Of a stretch of 64,000 bases of DNA, positions 17,028-24,774 are shown one piece after another; the stretch's first letter is position 1; every line of letters starts with the position of its first letter. This DNA is from Mucilaginibacter oryzae (GTDB lineage: Bacteria; Bacteroidota; Bacteroidia; Sphingobacteriales; Sphingobacteriaceae). The translations under genes and the position numbers were made by a program. The stretch is from contig NZ_QGHA01000003.1 in assembly GCF_003148845.1 (NCBI RefSeq), positions 584,377 to 648,376 of the forward strand, given 5' to 3'. The notes beneath the pieces are model-generated. The model made no database searches. It saw only the letters and a program-made list of their open reading frames with translations, and was not told the DNA's origin.

Positions 17028-17992
17028 TATGGTTCGGGTTTGAAAATATTAATACCTACAATTCCGTTAAGCAGGATGCGCGAGTTAAAGGGCAGTTCCA
17101 CCCAAACAGGGGCGTTAACATCGCTCGGGGCAACTTCCTGCTCGTTAATAAGGGTGCGTTCACCAAAGGAGGCCATGTAAAATTTACCGTCGGCTTTGTT
17201 TAGCCTGATGCGTAAATGCGGCGTATTCACCCATTCAGACGGCACTTTAAATACCGCCTGCTCATCCCTTTCTTCGTCCTGGCCTGATACCACAATATCA
17301 TCGTCTTTAACCAGGTACTCCACCTTGCGGCCAACAAACTGCTTATCGGGCATAATGGTTTCCAGGCGGGCCAGTACTTTGTTACCGGCTTTGGATGCCT
17401 CGCGCTCGTTATAATGCAGATCATTAGCGTAGGGCAATTCATAATAGCCCTCGCTGTAATACGTAAACCCCTTCAGCACATCATTGCTGATATCTAAGGT
17501 TTGGGCTACGCCGGTTTGCCGCGGAATAAAAGTAACCCTGAGGTTTTCCTCTTTTTTGGCAGTACTGCCCGGCAATAGCTTACCTATAAAACCTTTGTCG
17601 CCGCGTTTATAATCGGGGTGCGATACCAGCCTGAAAACCCATTTTGAGCTTGAGGGTTCAACCTTTTTGCCTACTTCCTGGTATTCGCGCAACAGTTCAT
17701 AAAACTTTTTTACTGATTCATTTACGATAATGCCCAACAGGCCCGAGCGGTTATTTACAAATTCCTGGTAATCATCTTCATTGAAACTGATGATAAACTC
17801 ATGATAAAAGACAATCCTGTCGGCAAATGAAAGCTGTTTGATCGATTCTTTGAATTTTTCGATGATGTACAGGTACACATCATCGGGCGTAAGGGCTTTT
17901 ACCTTTTCGGCCTCTTTATTAAGAGGTTTGCCGTTGGGTAAAAACCAATCCTGCAGGCCGATGCGTTGCCAGAATGTTGATTTAGGTTCCAT
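17027..17992 (-). CDS. Divergent FHA-domain protein
   Basis: 321 residues, soluble. Residues 30-105 are helical (DVYLYIIEKFKESIKQL...), 115-215 mixed, and 221-321 resemble an FHA domain: Gly-Arg at 221-222 (FVGRKVEYL), DDDIVVSG, then SEW..PHLRIRL in place of the usual SRxH, and a terminal strand RILLNGIVGINIF. The Arg of SRxH is not kept, so phosphothreonine binding may be altered. It lies 18 bp downstream of the kinase gene and has the same helical-then-FHA plan as the operon's last gene, suggesting two related readers or scaffolds. Confidence 0.75.
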   Translation of the reverse strand: MEPKSTFWQRIGLQDWFLPNGKPLNKEAEKVKALTPDDVYLYIIEKFKESIKQLSFADRIVFYHEFIISFNEDDYQEFVNNRSGLLGIIVNESVKKFYELLREYQEVGKKVEPSSSKWVFRLVSHPDYKRGDKGFIGKLLPGSTAKKEENLRVTFIPRQTGVAQTLDISNDVLKGFTYYSEGYYELPYANDLHYNEREASKAGNKVLARLETIMPDKQFVGRKVEYLVKDDDIVVSGQDEERDEQAVFKVPSEWVNTPHLRIRLNKADGKFYMASFGERTLINEQEVAPSDVNAPVWVELPFNSRILLNGIVGINIFKPEP

Positions 17993-18010
17993 ATATTATT
18001 TACCAAATCA

Positions 18011-19435
18011 TTAAAAATTTAAGTTTGACGTATCCGCCTTGTTCACGCTGTCGCGGTAAAATTGCGGGTTGTCATGCCGTTGTTTAGCCCTTTGGATATT
18101 TCTCAAAATCGAGTCAGCCGTCGAATCAACTTCAGGAGGAATAGTTTGCTCTTCTTCCGGCAGCTTATTTTCGATAGGTTTCTGCTGAGGCGTGTCGCTT
18201 TGTACAGGGGAACTGATCCGTGCGCTATCCGGCTTCTTTTTTGATGGTTTAAATAACCTGTTTACCACACCATGATAAATGCGCCCGCCAAATTTATCCA
18301 TCACCACTGCCGAAAATACGGTAAAGCCGCAAAGCAATATCATAAACATAATGAATACCGTTTTCGACATCCTTACCGACTTTGGATCATCCGGAGCGGC
18401 AACAATGGTTGGTGCAGGTTGTTTTGCTTCATTTTCCTGATAATATAAAACCAGGCCCTGCAGGCGTTCATTCTCTTTCAATAACACATCGGTATTCCAG
18501 GCTTCATCCGGACGGCTCGTATTAAGCGCGCCTATGCTGCCCTGCACCAAAGCTTCCTGTAGTTCAATACCGCTGGCAAACCGGTTGCTGACATCCTTTT
18601 GCAGGCATTTGTTTACAATTTGCAGCAGCCAGGCGGGCACCATCATTTCCATTTCCTTCTTCTCGTCGGTCCAGCTTTGGGGCAGGTTTTTGCGCCGTAA
18701 CTCCATCACATCAGGCACTTCCAGTTCCATATGGGCCAGCATTACGGCAGTTCGGGCGGTTTCACCATTATCCTTTAACGGAAAAGGCACCCGGCCGGCA
18801 ATCAGTTCGTACAGGATGATGCCATAGCTGTACACATCGGTCTGAAAATACATCAGCCCCTCATTTTGCTCTGGCGCCATAAACTCGATAGCACCTGCAT
18901 GGCGGATGCTGGTACGGCGCTGATCATCAGACATCGCGGAAAGACCGAAATCCAGCAAAACATAATTACCGGTATGTACATTAAATTTTACATTATTGCT
19001 TTTAATATCGCCATGCTTAACCGATACCTTGTGGCAATGCGATAACGCGTTGGCCAGCTGGTCGGCCAGTTTAATAATCTCTTTGATAGTAAAAACGGGC
19101 TCGTGCGGTGGTTTCAGCAGGTCTTCCAGGTCGGGCCCGTCAATAAATTCCATCTCAATAAACGGGAACGAACCGCTTTCGGTAATGCCCGAATTGAGGA
19201 TCTTAACTACATTAGGGTTAGGTTCTTCATTTACCTTTTTAAGTTTTTCAACCTCGTTCTGAAAATTGCGGAAGTTTTTATCGTCGGTACTTTCGGTGTG
19301 TATGGGGGTAGGCAGGAGTTTTACCGCGGTAATAATCGGGCCATAACGGCGACCTTTATAAACGGAGCCCTGGCCTCCCGTTCGTAAAGCCCCCATGTTT
19401 TCCAAACCTTCGGTAATAGTAAATACTTTGCTCAT
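18011..19435 (-). CDS. Membrane-anchored Hanks-type Ser/Thr protein kinase
   Basis: 474 residues. Kinase domain at 10-300: Gly-rich loop TGGQGSVYKG (19-28), Lys39 in TAVKLLP, catalytic loop HGDIKSNN with Asp143, DFG at 162-164 and APE in EFMAPEQ. The catalytic loop has HGD rather than HRD, so it is a non-RD kinase. A short coiled stretch (KENERLQGLVLYYQENEA) precedes a single membrane segment at 359-379, and a roughly 95-residue extracytoplasmic tail follows, rich in Pro, Lys and Glu, without PASTA repeats. As first gene of the operon it is the likely writer for the two FHA proteins and the SEDS-PBP fusion. Confidence 0.95.
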   Translation of the reverse strand: MSKVFTITEGLENMGALRTGGQGSVYKGRRYGPIITAVKLLPTPIHTESTDDKNFRNFQNEVEKLKKVNEEPNPNVVKILNSGITESGSFPFIEMEFIDGPDLEDLLKPPHEPVFTIKEIIKLADQLANALSHCHKVSVKHGDIKSNNVKFNVHTGNYVLLDFGLSAMSDDQRRTSIRHAGAIEFMAPEQNEGLMYFQTDVYSYGIILYELIAGRVPFPLKDNGETARTAVMLAHMELEVPDVMELRRKNLPQSWTDEKKEMEMMVPAWLLQIVNKCLQKDVSNRFASGIELQEALVQGSIGALNTSRPDEAWNTDVLLKENERLQGLVLYYQENEAKQPAPTIVAAPDDPKSVRMSKTVFIMFMILLCGFTVFSAVVMDKFGGRIYHGVVNRLFKPSKKKPDSARISSPVQSDTPQQKPIENKLPEEEQTIPPEVDSTADSILRNIQRAKQRHDNPQFYRDSVNKADTSNLNF

Positions 19436-19530
19436 TATTTATACTTGGGGAATCAGTATTGGTAACAAATATTAAAACTTTTTACTCAACATAACGCATG
19501 CATTAGTGTTTGGTATAAAAATATAAAAAA

Positions 19531-19691
19531 AATGTACAGATGTGCGGATTTCAGATGTGCAGATAGATGAGCGCTGATTGGCAAATTTTATGCAGACAGA
19601 TATAAATGCGTCAATGCCTTTAGAGCAATTTTATCATCTTAAAACATTATCAGGCCATCTGCACATCCACTCATCTGCACATTTGCACATC
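19531..19691. repeat. Inverted-repeat element between the kinase operon and GH20 gene
   Basis: The left part (19531-19570) carries CAGATGTGCAGATAGATGAG; the right part (19654-19691) carries CATCTGCACATCCACTCATC and further TGCACAT copies in inverse orientation, running up to the GH20 stop codon. The transcript could fold into a long stem. It fills most of the 254-bp gap; no gene is seen. Confidence 0.65.
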
Positions 19692-21996
19692 AATTCACCA
19701 TTATCTCATCCACCATCAGCCAGGCCTTTGCCCCGGCAATGTATTCGCCCGGCGGGATAATGCCTTTATTGGTTCCTTTCACCCTTACGTAGCGGGCTTG
19801 CTGGGTTTTGATATTGGCCCTTACTTCGTTAATGCCATTGTCCGGAAAATCAGTTTGGCGGTAAACTTCGGTATAGCTATTTCCATCTGTAGATACTTCG
19901 AACGTTAGCAACGTTGGCTCCCACATTTTTTGCCAGTGGTATTTCAGGATGTTGATGCCTAAGCGCGATACGCTTTGAACGCTGCCCAGATCAACAACGG
20001 CATCCAGGTCATCGCCGCTGAAACCGTACCATTGGCCATCGTTATACAGTTTACTGCCAAAAACACCATTTACCAGGCCGAAGGTATTGCCCGGGTTATA
20101 ACCGCCCTGCGGTTGGTTTTTAAGCGTTACCTTTTTACCTATGGCTTTGTGAAAAGTAAACGATTTTTCATAAGTACGGCCAACCTGTTTGCCATTTAAC
20201 AAAACAATACCCTTAACAAGTCCGGAATGCGGTTGTATGGTAACTGAATTAGATTTGCTGGTTGTGTAAGCTTTATCACCCTCCTGCCGGTAAGCTATTT
20301 TAGCGCCGGGCAGCGTTGTTTTAAGGGTTAAAGCTACCTGGTGGTTTGCTGTTTCTGTTACCGAGTCAGTTATCTCGTCAAAAACATCGGCAGCATTTAC
20401 ATTAAGCTTTTTTAATAAGGGCTGCTGATATCTTAACCGCTTTAAAAAATCCACGTAGTTTTTATTTGATTTCGAACTCCAGGCAACTTCGGCCAAAGCC
20501 AACATCCGTGGGAACAGTTGCCGCTCGGCCTGTTCCGGGCTGGCCATGTATTCGCTCCAGGCATTGGCCTGTACGCCTTTAATATATTTCGCTTCTTCGC
20601 CGTTTAGCTCGTTGGTTATCGGTTCGTAGTTGTACACTTTGCTTAAAGGGGTATAGCCACCGCCGGCCAATGGCTCTTCGGGATAAAGGGATTGGTAATA
20701 ATCGAGATAAACATACTTTTCGGGCGTCATGATGGCTTCGTGGTGCTGTTTGGCCGCAGCTATGCCGCCTTCTTCGCCTGTCCAGCTCATTACGGTTGCG
20801 CCGGGGGTTAAGCCGCCTTCCAGTATCTCGTCCCAGCCGATGATCTGCCTGCCTTTGCTGTTGAGGTATTTTTCCATCCGGCCTATGAAATAGCTTTGCA
20901 GTTCTTTTTCATCTTTCAGATGCTCGTCCTGAATACGCTTTTGGCATTTGGGGCAGGCTTTCCATTTGGTTTTGGGGCACTCGTCTCCGCCTATGTGGAT
21001 GTATTTGGATGGGAACAGCGGCAGCACTTCGTCCATTACATTTTGTAAAAAGGTAAATGTTTCATCGTTACCGGCGCAATATACATCATCAAAAATACCC
21101 CAGAAGGTAGCGGTTGCGTACGGGCCACCGGTACAACCCAATTGCGGATAAGCCGCCAAAGCTGCCAGCGCATGACCCGGCATTTCAATTTCGGGTATTA
21201 CGGTGATATGCCTTTGCGTGGCATATTTTACAATATCCTTTACCTCATCCTGGGTGTAATATCCTCCGTAACGTTTACCGTTAAAACGGTGTGGACTATC
21301 TTTTTTGTGGCCGATAATGGTTTCATCCCTATAAGCCGAAATACTCTGCAACAACGGGTATTTTTTGATTTCGATACGCCAGCCCTGATCGTCGGTTAAA
21401 TGCCAGTGGAAGGTATTGATTTTATACAATGCCAGCAGGTCGATCCATTTTTTGACGGCGGCAGGTTCAAAGAAATGGCGGCTTACATCGAGGTGCATGC
21501 CGCGATAGGCGAAGCGGGGGTGATCGGAGATCTCGCAATATGGAACTTCTGCTTTTCCATCTTTAACTCTAAGTAATTGTGTTAACGATTGGAGGCCGTA
21601 GAAAATACCTGCTTCATCATGCGCTTTAATCATAATGTATTTGTCAGAAACAGATAACTTATACCCTTCCGGCTCGATGACATTATTAGAATCGAGCACC
21701 AGCCACATATCAGCTATCATTTTCGACGATTTTCTTACGGACAGATCGTTTCCGGTTAGGGCGTGAAAATATTGCCTGAAGAATATCAAATTATCTTCAC
21801 TTATGCTTTTACCGAAACGACCAATGGCGTTATCAAAAAACACGAAACTTTTTTTACCGAAGGTTGCTTTTACGGGCCGCGGTATTATACCTTGCGTTGC
21901 GGTTTGCGCTTTGCTTTGAATAGCAAAAACAAAACAAGGCAAAACAAGAACAGTAGTTTTTATGAATCTGATTGGGAGTCGGAAATAGTTGATCAT
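19690..21996 (-). CDS. Beta-N-acetylhexosaminidase, glycoside hydrolase family 20
   Basis: About 768 residues from the ATG at 21996, which places a signal peptide (LPIRFIKTTVLVLPCFVFAI...SKAQ) at the very N-terminus; the longer frame begins with GTG. A GH20b-like N-terminal domain precedes the TIM barrel (FHWHLTDDQGWRIEIKKYP), whose catalytic pair is the Asp-Glu of HIGGDECPKTKW. A FN3-like segment and a C-terminal F5/8-type carbohydrate-binding module (YNDGQWYGFSGDDLDAVVDL) follow. It releases terminal GlcNAc or GalNAc from chitin fragments, glycans or wall material in the periplasm or outside. It lies 106 bp past the amidase gene on the same strand. Confidence 0.94.
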   Translation of the reverse strand: MINYFRLPIRFIKTTVLVLPCFVFAIQSKAQTATQGIIPRPVKATFGKKSFVFFDNAIGRFGKSISEDNLIFFRQYFHALTGNDLSVRKSSKMIADMWLVLDSNNVIEPEGYKLSVSDKYIMIKAHDEAGIFYGLQSLTQLLRVKDGKAEVPYCEISDHPRFAYRGMHLDVSRHFFEPAAVKKWIDLLALYKINTFHWHLTDDQGWRIEIKKYPLLQSISAYRDETIIGHKKDSPHRFNGKRYGGYYTQDEVKDIVKYATQRHITVIPEIEMPGHALAALAAYPQLGCTGGPYATATFWGIFDDVYCAGNDETFTFLQNVMDEVLPLFPSKYIHIGGDECPKTKWKACPKCQKRIQDEHLKDEKELQSYFIGRMEKYLNSKGRQIIGWDEILEGGLTPGATVMSWTGEEGGIAAAKQHHEAIMTPEKYVYLDYYQSLYPEEPLAGGGYTPLSKVYNYEPITNELNGEEAKYIKGVQANAWSEYMASPEQAERQLFPRMLALAEVAWSSKSNKNYVDFLKRLRYQQPLLKKLNVNAADVFDEITDSVTETANHQVALTLKTTLPGAKIAYRQEGDKAYTTSKSNSVTIQPHSGLVKGIVLLNGKQVGRTYEKSFTFHKAIGKKVTLKNQPQGGYNPGNTFGLVNGVFGSKLYNDGQWYGFSGDDLDAVVDLGSVQSVSRLGINILKYHWQKMWEPTLLTFEVSTDGNSYTEVYRQTDFPDNGINEVRANIKTQQARYVRVKGTNKGIIPPGEYIAGAKAWLMVDEIMVN

Positions 21997-22102
21997 CAAA
22001 AGTAAATGTAAAACCGAATATAGCTTTTTTGATGATGGCGACAGATATTTTTTTATCACCGTAGAGACGGATGTGATGCCCCTCTACAAAATCGTGCCGC
22101 GC

Positions 22103-22918
22103 TTACGAACCTATCGCCTTACGATAATTACGCAAAGCCCTAATGATCGACATCACAATTTCATGCTGTCCTTCATCGGAGTTCAGGTACTCTTCCTCTT
22201 CAGGGTTGTTGATAAAACCGGTTTCTATCAGTACGGCAGGCATAGCGCTGTGGGCCAGCACCAACACACCCTGCTCTTTAACACCATTACTTTCGCGGCC
22301 ATCAATGCCGGTAAATTCATCATCAACCAGATCACCAAACAGGATGCTTTGCTTGCGGTACTTCTGAATATAAGCGTTGAGGATAATGAGGTTTGAGGGA
22401 TCGCTTTCATCATAACTTTCATAGTTTTGCTTATAATCCTTTTCCTGGAAGATAGAAGCATTTTCTCGCACGGCCTCTTCCTGCTCTTTTAGCCTGTGGA
22501 AACCGTAAACCAGCATCAGTACACCTTTTTGTTTGTGGGCGCGTGCGGCGGTACCCTCCGGTGACGAGTTACAGTGAATAGAGATAAAGAGGTTCCCTTT
22601 ATTTTGATTAGCTATAGCCGAGCGCTGGTTGAGCGGAATAAAAGTATCATCAGAACGGGTAAGGATAGATTTAACATCGGTAATGGCCGTATCAAGCGCG
22701 GCTTTCAGTTTAAGCGCGATGGATAGGGTTACATTTTTTTCAAACGAATGCGATCCCCTCGCCCCGGCATCCTTCCCGCCATGCCCGGCGTCAATAATAA
22801 CCGTTTTAAACTTAAAGGTAGTAACCGCCGGGATGGTATCCTTTTGCTGCGCGGCGCATACAAAAGGAATAGATAAAAATAAAAGGAAAATTATCCTTAA
22901 GAAAAAGCAGGATTTCAT
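22103..22918 (-). CDS. N-acetylmuramoyl-L-alanine amidase (Amidase_3)
   Basis: About 271 residues from the ATG at 22918, which overlaps the Fur-family stop (ATGA), has an AAGGCGG sequence upstream and puts the signal peptide (CFFLRIIFLLFLSIPFVCA) at the N-terminus. The Zn ligands are in VIIDAGHGGKDAG (His), SFEKNVTLSIAL (Glu) and FISIHCNSS (His); the catalytic Glu lies in AVLIETGFINN. It cleaves the amide between MurNAc and the stem peptide during cell separation or recycling. It is the last gene of the MerC/lipoprotein/Zur-like operon, so zinc control of a zinc amidase is conceivable. Confidence 0.93.
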   Translation of the reverse strand: MKSCFFLRIIFLLFLSIPFVCAAQQKDTIPAVTTFKFKTVIIDAGHGGKDAGARGSHSFEKNVTLSIALKLKAALDTAITDVKSILTRSDDTFIPLNQRSAIANQNKGNLFISIHCNSSPEGTAARAHKQKGVLMLVYGFHRLKEQEEAVRENASIFQEKDYKQNYESYDESDPSNLIILNAYIQKYRKQSILFGDLVDDEFTGIDGRESNGVKEQGVLVLAHSAMPAVLIETGFINNPEEEEYLNSDEGQHEIVMSIIRALRNYRKAIGS

Positions 22919-23361
22919 TTGTCTACCGCCTTCTTGCTGCATTTAGGACACAATCCATTGGCATAAACGGTAAAGCCCTGCGGCTCAAACCCGGCCGGGA
23001 GACTGATGGCAGGCAAATTCATATCATTTAAACAATATACATTTTTACATTGGATGCAGTTAAAATGCAAATGCTCATCGTGATGATCATGCTCATCGCA
23101 CTTGGATGAACAGAGGGCATAATTAGCCGTTCCGTTCAGGTCGAACACTTTATGGATGATCCCCTTTTCTTCAAAAGCGTTAAGGATCCGGTAAAGGGTA
23201 ACCCTGTCAATATCCTGCATCAGGCTCTCCAGGTCGGGCTGTGAGGTGGCCGTACTTCTTGACGACATCATCGATAAAACGCGTAACCTCGGCGCGGTTT
23301 TTTTCAGGTGATGCTTATCAAGCAGGTGCTCAAAATGCTGTATATCGCGGGTTTGTATCAT
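22915..23361 (-). CDS. Fur-family metalloregulator, probably Zur-like
   Basis: 148 residues. A winged helix occupies 20-80 (TAPRLRVLSMM, RVTLYRILNAFEEKGIIHKV). A His/Asp-rich stretch DEHDHHDEHLHF at 89-100 precedes the structural zinc site formed by CxxC at 102-105 and CPKC at 138-141. Such proteins repress metal uptake or efflux genes when loaded with metal. The neighbouring MerC-like and His-rich proteins favour zinc over iron, but the metal cannot be decided from sequence. It overlaps the amidase by 4 bp and follows the lipoprotein gene by 17 bp. Confidence 0.9.
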   Translation of the reverse strand: MIQTRDIQHFEHLLDKHHLKKTAPRLRVLSMMSSRSTATSQPDLESLMQDIDRVTLYRILNAFEEKGIIHKVFDLNGTANYALCSSKCDEHDHHDEHLHFNCIQCKNVYCLNDMNLPAISLPAGFEPQGFTVYANGLCPKCSKKAVDK

Positions 23362-23378
23362 TGAAAGTATCAGGGTTA

Positions 23379-23573
23379 TTAATTATAAGGCTGCAAATTT
23401 AACAATGGTTTATAATTAGCAGCATTAACCCTCGTTTTTATAACGGTATTTTTTGTACCGTTAGTATCGGGGCTACCCGCATCATGCTCATGCCCCTTAT
23501 GGTTGCAGGCCGGGCTTAAAAAGCAATTAAAAATCAAAAAAGCGTAAAAGAATTTCCGGTGGCGTTTTTGCAT
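23379..23573 (-). CDS. Small His-rich lipoprotein
   Basis: 64 residues from the ATG at 23573, which shares a base with the MerC stop (TGATG). A hydrophobic signal (FFYAFLIFNCFLSPAC) ends in a lipobox-like SPAC, and the mature part begins NHKGHEHDAG, a possible metal-binding cluster. No family is recognised. The position between a MerC-like carrier and a Fur-family regulator points to periplasmic metal handling. Confidence 0.7.
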   Translation of the reverse strand: MQKRHRKFFYAFLIFNCFLSPACNHKGHEHDAGSPDTNGTKNTVIKTRVNAANYKPLLNLQPYN

Positions 23574-23989
23574 CACTCAACTTTTTTAAGTTTATAAACT
23601 TTATGATCATGGTTACAGGTGCCGGTAAACCGGTAATTAACATAATGAGCCGCAGCGATGAGCAAACCGCCCGCCGGTACCACCAACGCTTCATTAACAA
23701 AAGCCGAAAAAACATGCCCGGCCAAAATCAGCCCAAAACCTGTAGCCAGCATCAGCAGCGGTAAACTACGGTGATGGGTGCGGGTATAAGATAGGCCTAT
23801 CGAATAAGCGCCTATGGCTAAGGCAAAAATAATCATCGCCCACTCCACCCAGGCGTTGGCTAAAAAACCCAGACCAATAAGCGGCAAACCGGTAAGCACC
23901 AGGGGCACCACGGCGCAATGCACAGCGCATAAAGTTGAGGCTGTTAAACCTATGTTGTCCAGTAGCGGTGATAGCTTTTGAAAGTTCAT
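23573..23989 (-). CDS. MerC-domain membrane protein
   Basis: 138 residues with four membrane segments. The first carries a Cys-x-x-His-Cys motif (STLCAVHCAVVPL) typical of MerC-type carriers; the C-terminus has GTCNHDHK, another possible metal site. MerC moves mercury or, in homologues outside mer operons, other soft metals across the inner membrane. No merA, merP or merR is nearby, so zinc or another essential metal is more likely. It is the first gene of a four-gene operon with candidate operator sequences just upstream. Confidence 0.86.
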   Translation of the reverse strand: MNFQKLSPLLDNIGLTASTLCAVHCAVVPLVLTGLPLIGLGFLANAWVEWAMIIFALAIGAYSIGLSYTRTHHRSLPLLMLATGFGLILAGHVFSAFVNEALVVPAGGLLIAAAHYVNYRFTGTCNHDHKVYKLKKVE

Positions 23990-24007
23990 GCCGCAAATAT
24001 AAACAAG

Positions 24008-24026
24008 TTATTGCAACATTATTGCA
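24008..24026. promoter_or_regulatory. Candidate metalloregulator operator upstream of the MerC/Zur-like operon
   Basis: Two direct copies of TTATTGCA (24008-24015 and 24019-24026) lie 11 bp apart, one helical turn; the second half also forms the perfect inverted repeat TGCAA-N5-TTGCA (24012-24026). It is 19-37 bp upstream of the MerC start, where a Fur-family repressor would be expected to bind. Confidence 0.5.
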
Positions 24027-24093
24027 TTTAAAAAGTCAATATTCCACACTTATTTAAATTAACAAAATCATGACAATTAGTTAATATTAGTAA

Positions 24094-24771
24094 ATGAAGC
24101 CGTATTTTAGCGGCCTTTATTTTAACAATACTTTGAATTTAGCCCCCTTATATCATATAAAACAACTTTGGAAAGAGGCTTATAATACCCGAAGCAGCCG
24201 GTTAAAGTTATTAGGCGCAACCATCGTTATCGTAATTATTGTAAACCTGCTTCCTTCCTTTTTTAAACATATTGAACGGAGAACCGATGGCGTTGTACTG
24301 CACGACCGACTGCTGGCCCTACTGCCATCGTACGATCTTTCAGTACCGATCTTTATCCTGATCTGGAGCATGGGGTTGCTGATGATGTGGCGCGGACTAT
24401 ACAATCCGAAGGTGTGCATCAGTTATATCTGGACACTTAATTTTGTATGTATTGCCCGTTTTATCACCATAAGTGTGGTTAAACTTAACCCGCCAATTGG
24501 CCTGGTACCATTAATCGATCCGAGCACAAGCGTATTTTACGGGCATACTTTTATCACTAAAGATTTGTTTTTTTCGGGCCACACGGCCACCATGGTACTT
24601 GTTTACCTGCACCTGCAAAAACGCAGTGATAAGCTCATCGCCCTCATTTGCGCCATAGTATTAGCCGTACTTTTACTCATTCAGCATATCCATTATTCCA
24701 TAGATATTATGGCAGCGCCATTTTTTGTATATGGCTGCTGGCGGCTAACCAAATGGCTTGGCCTGCAGTAA
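24094..24771 (+). CDS. PAP2_C / sphingomyelin-synthase-like membrane phosphotransferase
   Basis: 225 residues, about six membrane segments. The C-terminal half has the two motifs of the sphingomyelin synthase-like PAP2_C family: DLFFSGHTATM with His163, and HIHYSIDIMAAPF with His200 and Asp204, forming the His-His-Asp triad. Such enzymes transfer or remove phospho-head groups on lipids. Sphingobacteriaceae make ceramide lipids, so a ceramide head-group transferase is an attractive reading, but a plain lipid phosphatase is also possible. It is a single gene, divergent from the MerC operon and convergent with the gluconokinase gene. Confidence 0.78.
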   Translation: MKPYFSGLYFNNTLNLAPLYHIKQLWKEAYNTRSSRLKLLGATIVIVIIVNLLPSFFKHIERRTDGVVLHDRLLALLPSYDLSVPIFILIWSMGLLMMWRGLYNPKVCISYIWTLNFVCIARFITISVVKLNPPIGLVPLIDPSTSVFYGHTFITKDLFFSGHTATMVLVYLHLQKRSDKLIALICAIVLAVLLLIQHIHYSIDIMAAPFFVYGCWRLTKWLGLQ

Positions 24772-24774
24772 GCC

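Noticed and set aside
10612..19435. Type VI secretion regulatory genes (PpkA/PppA/Fha)
   Set aside because: No T6SS structural gene is present, while the SEDS-PBP fusion ties the set to wall synthesis.
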